This document shows positions 47,101-56,100 of a stretch of 64,000 nt of DNA, one piece after another. Origin of the DNA: Protonemura montana. Its lineage: Eukaryota; Arthropoda; Insecta; Plecoptera; Nemouridae. A program made the position numbers and the translations under genes. Location: contig OX387610.1 of NCBI GenBank assembly GCA_947568835.1, positions 14,117,001 to 14,181,000 on the forward strand, written 5' to 3'. Below the pieces are notes generated by a model, which was given only the letters and a program-made list of their open reading frames with translations, was not told the DNA's origin and searched no databases. How positions within the stretch are numbered: position 1 is the stretch's first letter; every line of letters starts with the position of its first letter.

Positions 47101-50100
47101 GGTAATGAAAGGATTGCCAAACGTACCCCCAGCGTCGAATGCTCTCGAGCTGTCGAGCGCTTAGCATCTTCGGCTTGCCGTATTTATCCTTGTGCAAGCT
47201 TAAGAGGACAGGGAGAGAAGAGAAGAGAGAAAGAGACTAAATTACTTGTTTGGCTACAAAGAAAACACACAAGCTCAACAATGAAACAACTACGTAGCTA
47301 AGATTTTACTTCCATCGATTGTTCTTTGAAGATGTCTTTATCAGATATATATGAATTTGTTATTAATGGGGTATGTTTTCTTCATTTGTTCCAGCTAGCT
47401 GTCATATCCAGAGATTTTCTCAGAAATTTGAATGCATTTTAACTTTGCTTCGTTCTTCAACGTAATAATCACAGGACAATTGAACTCATCGTTCGAAGAC
47501 AGAATTATATTCCAAAATGTTAAGCAATTCACTGGCATTGTATTGTCTACATAAAGCTATCACAAATCTAATGCAAATGAGAATGACATCTTATACCAGC
47601 TTGTTGCATAGAAGCATAACATTATCTATAATTAATAATGTTGAGCCTATATTTTCATAGAATAAAGATGTTATTCTATGCTATTATGGTTTTTAAACTC
47701 ATGTCTACTTTATCTAGGCTTAGCACTAGTTAAAAAAAAAGTAAGCTGGGCTTTTCTTAATGCTAAATAAAAGCAACTAATTTTGCCCAACATTTTGCAA
47801 CTTATGCCTGTTACTTCATCAAGGGGGATAGCAGTTGTAACCCGATCACTCCTGTTCTACTCCTTGGAGATCTGTCATTCTCATCAAATACACTAAAATC
47901 GTCTCAAAAAGCCAGTGTCCAAGTAGCTCAATTGGTAAGAGCAACACCCGCGACAGGTGGAAATCGAGGTCCAAGTAGCTCAATGGGTTAGAGCAACACC
48001 CACGACAGGTGGAGATCAGGGTCCAGATAGCTTAATTGGTTAGAGCAACACCCACGACAGGTGGAGATCAGGGTCCAAGTAGCTCAATTGGTTAGAGCAA
48101 CACCCGCGACAGGAGGAGATCGGGGTCCAAGGAGCTCAATGGGTTAGACCAACACCCGCGACAGGTGTAGATCGGGGTTCGAGTCCCCGTTCGGACATCA
48201 ATTTTTGAGACGGTTATAGTGTTTATAATAAAAAAACACCTGCAATAGTTCTTTGTTTCTTCAATTTCGTGCCTCTTCGACACAGCCAGCGAGACCTAAA
48301 CACGACAAAATCAACTCACCCCTTCTCACGAATCGACTCGAGCTGTTTGCTGTTCAACCGCCGAGGCTCCCCCTTGCAGTCGACCGCTACCGCATCCAGT
48401 TCGTCGAATGATGGCGCCAGGAACAAGTCCTTCATGTTGAGATGTTTGTGCGGCTTGCGACCCAGCGACAGGTAAGTGTCGCTGACGTCGACGCCGATGT
48501 GGCCGCCGTCGCCGGAGGGCGTGGTGTTGAGCGGCGGCGGCAGCAGGATCGGAAACGTGCGCCAGTGGTAGAGGAATTGCTCGGCGACCTGCGGAGAACG
48601 AGAGTGCGAGGGTTTTAAAAGGGTCGCGTGATCAGGCCACATATTATTATTATTATTATTATAATACTTTATTGTTTTCAGTTCATTACACTGGGTTATA
48701 ATTCATTTATATCGGTATCAAAAATATCATTCATATCAAACATATCCAATACATATACCCAATATTCACACGACAGAGTTACACTGGTCTATCTGTTACA
48801 CCTGCCCCAATCCTTGCTTTGAAAATCAGTACAGAGTCCGGCCATTGGAGTAATTTTTTCTATCCCAACTTATTCCACTCCTTTGTAGAGGTGCCCAAAG
48901 GTAAATGAGCAAGCTTGTCAACTTTACTAACTTACTGCAGTTTAAATTTTTTAGTTGGAACTTAATTAATTTATTAATTTATTAATTTCTAACTTAGGTA
49001 CAAGTATACCGGTGGTTAGTGCTAGTAGGCAATCTGGCCTATGCTAGTTTCTAGGTCTAAGGTGTATTTTTGGCACCACGTATGATTACATTATAAAGTA
49101 ACATAATATAAAATAAGTTTAACATAATGAATAACAATAAATGTTGAATAATGTATCCGTATTACCAAGTAGTTAGGGTTTAAGTTTGTGCCGTGCTTTT
49201 GGTCTTAGTGCTACCTATTTGCTATGTGCTAATGCTAATGCTAAGGTCTGCTCAAATGATAATTTTCCGAGCAGGTTGTCCATGCTTTTTCATTCAAGAA
49301 TTTTTCAACTATTCTTTTACTTTATGTGTACAAGAACACAATCTATTGCGACCAGCTTTTTCAGGGTCTTTATAATGTCTAACTTCTTTTATCTTCCCCT
49401 TTACTAAAACCTGCCTATAAGTATATAAACCATTAATTTCTTGACAAGTTCAGTTTAATTTTGATGAATTCGTTTCGAATGACTGTCAGATACCTTGATG
49501 ACAGTAAAGAAAGTGACATTCTGATTTGCAAAGCTTTGCTTGGGTACTAAATGTGAATGCAATTTCACTCTGAATAGAAAAAAACACCGATTTGATGACC
49601 AAAACTACAATCAATCGCAAAGGCAAAATCAAATTCTATCTTTTGGTTTTCGGCTCAAGTTTTTGAGTAAGTTTTTTAAAGGATTGGCAGAGTTTTACTC
49701 CGTGTTAAATGTGAGTGAAGTTAGCAAACGATTTGGACTTACAAGATTCAACAGATTAGATAGATCAGTACAAGTTACAACAAAGATAAGTATTATGAAT
49801 TACTGGAAATACAAGATAGGTAAAGACAAGCTTGCCAGATAAGAGGAAAATTAAAATAAAACAAGAATAAAAAGTAACTACATGAGTCTATTTCTAGCGT
49901 CGAAGATCAATGACCGGAATATGTCAAGCCATTAACTGCATGTGACATCAATTAACTTTCCAATTATAAATTACCATTCGGTTACCAAATAAACTACCAA
50001 TAAAATGTTCTATTTGGGAGAAGGATCATTAACGTATACAATTGTATTCGATAAAACCGTGTTATTCCTGTTGGAGCAGTGCTCTCATTACCAACAATAC

Positions 50101-53100
50101 GGGGCAATAAAACGCTCTGGCACGGATGTAAAACCAAGCTTTACAGCTGCAGGTGAATTCTGTGGCGTTGAATGAAGTGAAAATTGCAATTGGCTCGTTT
50201 ACATGAGCACCGGACCGTTGATGCGACGAAGAAATCGAGAGAAACAAATGCAAGCTTACATCTTTTATGTTTTCCACGAGTTGAACCACCTCTTCGGGCG
50301 CCCCTCTGAGGTGTATGTCGAATTTCACCGGCTCCCTCTGGAAAATAAACAGTGAAAAGTTGATGAGAAAAGTGGCAGCGTAAAACAAGTCTTACCATTT
50401 GAACTGTTCGTGTGAAATGATATAGAAACATATTGAAAAATGTATCTGCCAACAAATTTGTGCCAATTGAAAGTGAATATGCATCAAGTTGTTTTTATGT
50501 TCCATGCTTCAAAAACAAACTCTGACCTTGCAGTTGAAATTTATTATATAATCAATATACAAGACATAGGAATCAGATAATTTATGGTGTGCAAATGTAT
50601 TTTGTTGTAGGTATGCAGCATGCTCGTAGTAGCAGAGAGATCAATAAATTGCAGACCTTGGCATCAGAAATAGTTTCACTGAGTAGTTTCTCACATGAAA
50701 GATATAATGAATAATTTAATTTTCGCTCGCTGAAATTGCTATTGATCTGTTTGAATTATACAACGGATCCTGATCAATTGATGAATGCCATGCATTCTTT
50801 ATGGCCATAGTGTGGGCCTGTGATCATTGATGACAGGGAGTTGGGTTGTATAGCGTGTATTTATTTATTAGGTTGGCCAATCCAAACAGCCTGGACAATG
50901 AAGGTAGTTTAACGAAAGAGAACGGTGATTGAACAAGTACTAGATCAATTCCCGTAGGAATTGTATTGCAAACAGTCGGAGTAAAGTTGGATTATTGTGG
51001 GGAACTGAGAGAGTGATAAAATATTCAAGTAGTTTACATAGTTTACCCGATGTTTACCTAACTCTAGTCGAATACCCACCGGCCTCTAAAAGTTTTCTTT
51101 TGGTTATTGCAACTTTACACTTAGAGCATAGCTTTGATTACAAAAGACAATACTTCAATGAAATACCACAATTATACACAACTACTGCATCGGTTATTTT
51201 GCAAATAGCCCACAGTACCATAAGAAAGTCAACTATAAAAACTGTCCCAAGCAATCTCAGCATCTCCATGGCTACCAAACATTGAATCTACCATTGAACC
51301 TCCTATGCTAGGCCATGATATACCCGTGGTAACATAAGATAGCAGAATTGAGAAGCTCTGTCAGGCAATCTCAGCATCTCCATGGCTACCAAACATTGAA
51401 TCTACCATTGAACCTCCTATGCTAGGCCATGATATACCCGTGGTAACATAAGATAGCAGAATTGAGAAGCTCTGTCAGGCAATCTCGGCATCTCCATGGC
51501 TACCAAACGTTGAATCTACCATTGAACCTCCTATGCTAGGCCATGGTATACCCGTGGTAACATAAGATAGCAGAATTGAGAAGCTCTGTCAGGCAATCTC
51601 AGCATCTCCATGGCTACCAAACGTTGAATCTACCATTGAACCTCATATGCTAGGCCATGATATACACATGGTAACATTAGATAGCAGAATTGAGAAGCTC
51701 TGTCAGGCGATCTCAGCATCTCCATGGCTATCAAACATTGAATCTACCATTAAACCTCCTATGCTTGATGGTAATTTTTCTTTTCAAAGTTAGCAACATA
51801 AATGACCATCCTAAAAAGATTTGAGCATATATTAACTAAATATGAAATTCAGAAATGCTTTGTGAAATGTAGAGAGCAGTATAGTGCATATAGCACTTTG
51901 TGGACATTATTCATTCGTTACCTCTGGAAGAAGACCCAGATCAGAGGGATGGTGTATTCTGTGACCGCTCATGGTGGTGTCGCGACCGGGATAGGGTCAA
52001 CTCAGCTTCAACCTCGGCAGTTCGTAGACCATCTTGTGACCACCGGCCGGACGAGCATCCAATCACTGAAAACGAGAGCGAACAAACATTGGTGATTTGC
52101 AAAAGCAATTAGGACCATTTGCGTGAGTCTGGTATTAATGGAGCGGATCAGGGTTGGTCAGATTAGGAGAAATCATGGTGTGCGAATTCAATCTCGTGGC
52201 TGTTGGTGGACAAAAACCAGACCAGGCCGTCGATTTTTGATCTGGAAATAGGTACCCAGTACCAGGCAAGTGTTCACATCTCAGGTGCCTGGCCTGCCAG
52301 CAATCACTGAACATTACAGTGAGGTATGAACCACATGTATGTATGTGATAAAGCCAATTTCAAGCTGCTTCTCCTTTCTGAAAGTTGTATATTACATCAG
52401 TAGATGATTGAATTTTAACAGATCATTAAGCACCAAGGGGGCAGTCCTTGCGCTGGTATCTTCTCTAGCCGGCTTGACTGTTCATTTTAAGGTTAGGTTT
52501 TGAAGATTTGTCATAATATGGACTTTTCTGATGGTAAATAGTTAGATCCTTCCACTTTGTATGCCCCACTGAACTTAAGAAGTCCAACCACGAAAAATCA
52601 AGTTTAAGACGAGGGTGAGCTGTCATCCCAGCTATGATATTAAACAAGTGTGCCAGGAAAAGTGATTTTTGATTGCACAAAAATAGATCAGTTTTTCATG
52701 TCGTTCGCAATTCACCCCAAAGTAAAGTTCATCCCAAAAACTCAGGTGCATCGGTATCTAACAATAGGCCTTCGTCCACGCAGTTTTAAAAGTAAAAATT
52801 CACTTCTGAAACATGTTGTCTGTCAGAATTTGATTGATTGCGTTGTGTTGTCAAATGTTTCTCGCATGGTGTTGTGCAAATATTATTACTGCTTTACCTG
52901 ACGAGAAGGGGCTGGGGGGGGGGTAGGAACGCGAGTTGGCAACACCGTTTCGATTGTCGACTCGAGTCGGGGTGAAATGTTGACACCTTGACCAGCTGGT
53001 CGATTGTGTACTTTTTTAAAGACACATTTCAATGGTTGAATAACCTTTAATACAAATCATTCATCAGATGAACAGGAATAGAACAAATACTCTCATAAGT

Positions 53101-56100
53101 TTCACTTGTCAACATAAAAAAGTCATACATCTGAGTTTTTGGGATACACTCTAATAAGCCCTCGACGCCCAATCGAATTTGAATCCCCCAGACTGGCCCA
53201 ATAACGATTTTCGCGTTGAAAATCCCATCAATATTTCATCAACAGCGGAAAATGCGAGCCTTGTCGTCGTATATTGCCGTTGCACCGCGCAAACTGACGC
53301 CTACACGTACCTAGACCAGCGGCGAATTGAATTGATCGACTTCATAAATTGCACGCCAGAGAATACGTGACGAGGTGGAAATGAAAAAGGGTAAAAAAAA
53401 AAACCTCCTCGGCCACGGCATTGCTGCAAGGTTGGAACACGCTCTGCCACGATCTGATAATCAATCCTGCCGTACACACGTATTAGTTGTCAACAACGCC
53501 AAACAGCTTTCAAACGCATCAAATTTATTGGTATGTACGCACATATGAATGCGTGTTCACTGCAAGTTACCCCAATTGTTTTTTTTGCTATCGGAGTTCG
53601 CTTGTCGAAAAACGATCAACTTTTGTTATCGCTTGAGATGATTTACCAAAAATTTCTTTTTTTCACAATCTTATCTTCGATCGGCTACATCATTTTGACG
53701 GGTGTTGATATTCCCACGCCTTCTTGAAACGTATTTATGAAGATGTTCTGGGTTATAAAAAAAAAGAAAAGTGAATGCATGGTGGTATTCTTATATGCAG
53801 GCTGGCAGTCAAAAAAAAGGTAAATTCTGGCCGTAAAACCAGGAGCCTGTTTGCGTTGTAATCAGCTGAGTTCTTATCTCAGATTTGAGTTTAAAGAGAT
53901 GCATTAGCAAACAGAAAGTCTACTTATAAGCAACGTCATAGAGTTTGTAGGTTTAGTCAGAGCCCCAGTGCTAATGTTTAACTGTCCAAAATCGCCAAAT
54001 GACTGCTTTTACCGCGACAAAAATGTAGAATGCTAATAGGTAGAGCCACCGTCATTCACTTATCGTTATTTCTCGCAGATTATTCGTATTTGAGACAGGT
54101 TTCCGCTAAAAAAAAATTGTTATTAATGCTAACTCAAAGATTGATAAACATTTATCGATATTTTAACTGTAGAGGTTTGTCAAAAACGACGGCCGCACGC
54201 GACATCGGGTGGCACCTAACTTTATCACGTGTTGCCGGCCTCGTTTGCTCAGCACAAAGTTAAACAATTAACGTTGCCCCTATGATAGCTGAATCTATAA
54301 ACTCAATGCTAACATAGCGACTCTGAAACAGAGCATAGCATGGCAAGTGTAAGTCTAACGAGATTACATCTACAGAGCAACTGAGGCACTAGCCATGAAT
54401 ACAGTATCTGTGTGGTAGTTAATTTTCGAAGCAACGCGTGTGGGTGTTATACCAAATTTCAGCTTGAGGAGGAGAACAGTGGTACCACATTGCTGCGCCC
54501 ACGAGGTTTCCGATGTTCATGAGTAATATAGCTTTGGGTTTATAGGTGTAGTTAGATGACCAGCGTTAATGTTTAACTTTCTGCTGAGCAAACGAGCTGG
54601 TAGTGTGTGGTAAAGGTAGGTGCCATCCGATGGTGCTTGATATATGTTTATCAATTGTTGAGGTTAGCATTAAAAGAGATTAATTGAGTGTGAACCAGTT
54701 TCAAATGCGAGTAATCTGCGAGTGATAACGAAATGAACGATTTTTAACACTCGAAACGAAGGTGACTCCATCTGGCAGCATCTTACATTTTTGCCGGTTA
54801 GGTAGTCATTTGGGGCAATTATTTTGTGAAGACAGTTTAACGTTATTTAACGTTATGGTAGTATCGGTATTAGGGAGCGAAATTTAGAAATTATTGGTGT
54901 CCGTGTTTGCAAAATAAAACGGTGTTACAACTCATAAGAGAGGGAGACATGTAGAGCCAATAAAAAATAAATATATTTGAAGATCAAGAAAGACTGATGA
55001 TAAAGATTGGTGATAATGATTTTGTCTCCGTTTGGTTTTCCTTAGCCTGTTAACTTCATTTAGGGTCAGAATGTTCACAAAAAGCTCAGTGCGAGCATTT
55101 CAGAAAATTGTTTGCCCATCTAGTTCTAGTCATCACCGCGAACACCAATACTGTGCAATGAGAACCAAGAAAAAGCGTAGGTACACCAAATTACGAGATT
55201 CACCGAGTTTCATGCGAGAGACGTCTCGGAGTCTGTTCTTGAGACATTTTAACTAACAATATTCAAATTAGTAATTTCTCGGTTGAAAAACACTAAAAAC
55301 GAGCGAATTTTTGTTTAATTAAAAAGCCATGTGTTTGAAACATGGTAGTCATGTACAATCAAAAACACTCGACAGAAAAAAAGACAAAAATTTCCAGAGC
55401 TCTTTGAGTGGAGACCTAACAAATAAAAGCTCTCTTTGGTAATAAGTATACGACAGACAAGTCTGCATTTTAACTCTGGCTACCGCTCTATTTGCCGACT
55501 CGAGGTGGGCGGTGCGGTATTATACCCAATTATCTAGAACCTAGATCTTCCAGAGAATTCCGTTCAAAATTCATTTTTTATTCTCGGCTAGACGTGAAGA
55601 AGACACGAAGAAAACACTCTAGACATCTTCATCTTAGTGTACGGCTTCTCGTTTAGCACTTGCCCGGCAACGCGACCTCACCTTGTCAAGCACCTGAAAA
55701 TTGCAATCGACCAAACTTTCGGTAACTAACAGAAAGTGAAATGCAATTCCTATACACATTTCAACAAAAATTAAGGTCGTCACGTTCACCTGAAATCTAA
55801 TAAAAATAGAAACCAGGTTCAATATGATAATAGTGTTGTTTGAATATGGATAGCGATGCAAATTACTATATACGTTTCAAACCCTAGGCTTGGATATGCA
55901 CATTTCAACTAATACATTAACGGTTACCCAAGCTACCGAAAGGGAATGTTTATTTTCATTTGTAATTCCCATGGTAGTTGACAAAGCCAAAGGCACCTGC
56001 ACTAATTTCAACATAACTCCTGACTAAATCCCTACCAAACCACTCCCCAATTCCATCTCGGGGTCACGACACAAATTATACGGCTCATTAATATTTCCTC

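Noticed and set aside
47917-48200. Cluster of tRNA genes
   Set aside because: Units are 52 bp, lack the T-arm and acceptor 3' strand except in the last, and are embedded in a SINE leader and tail.
48092-48283. Peptide with RTGTRTPIYTC on the minus strand (also at 28973-29188)
   Set aside because: This is the reverse reading of the tRNA-SINE head and T-arm, a well-known kind of spurious ORF.
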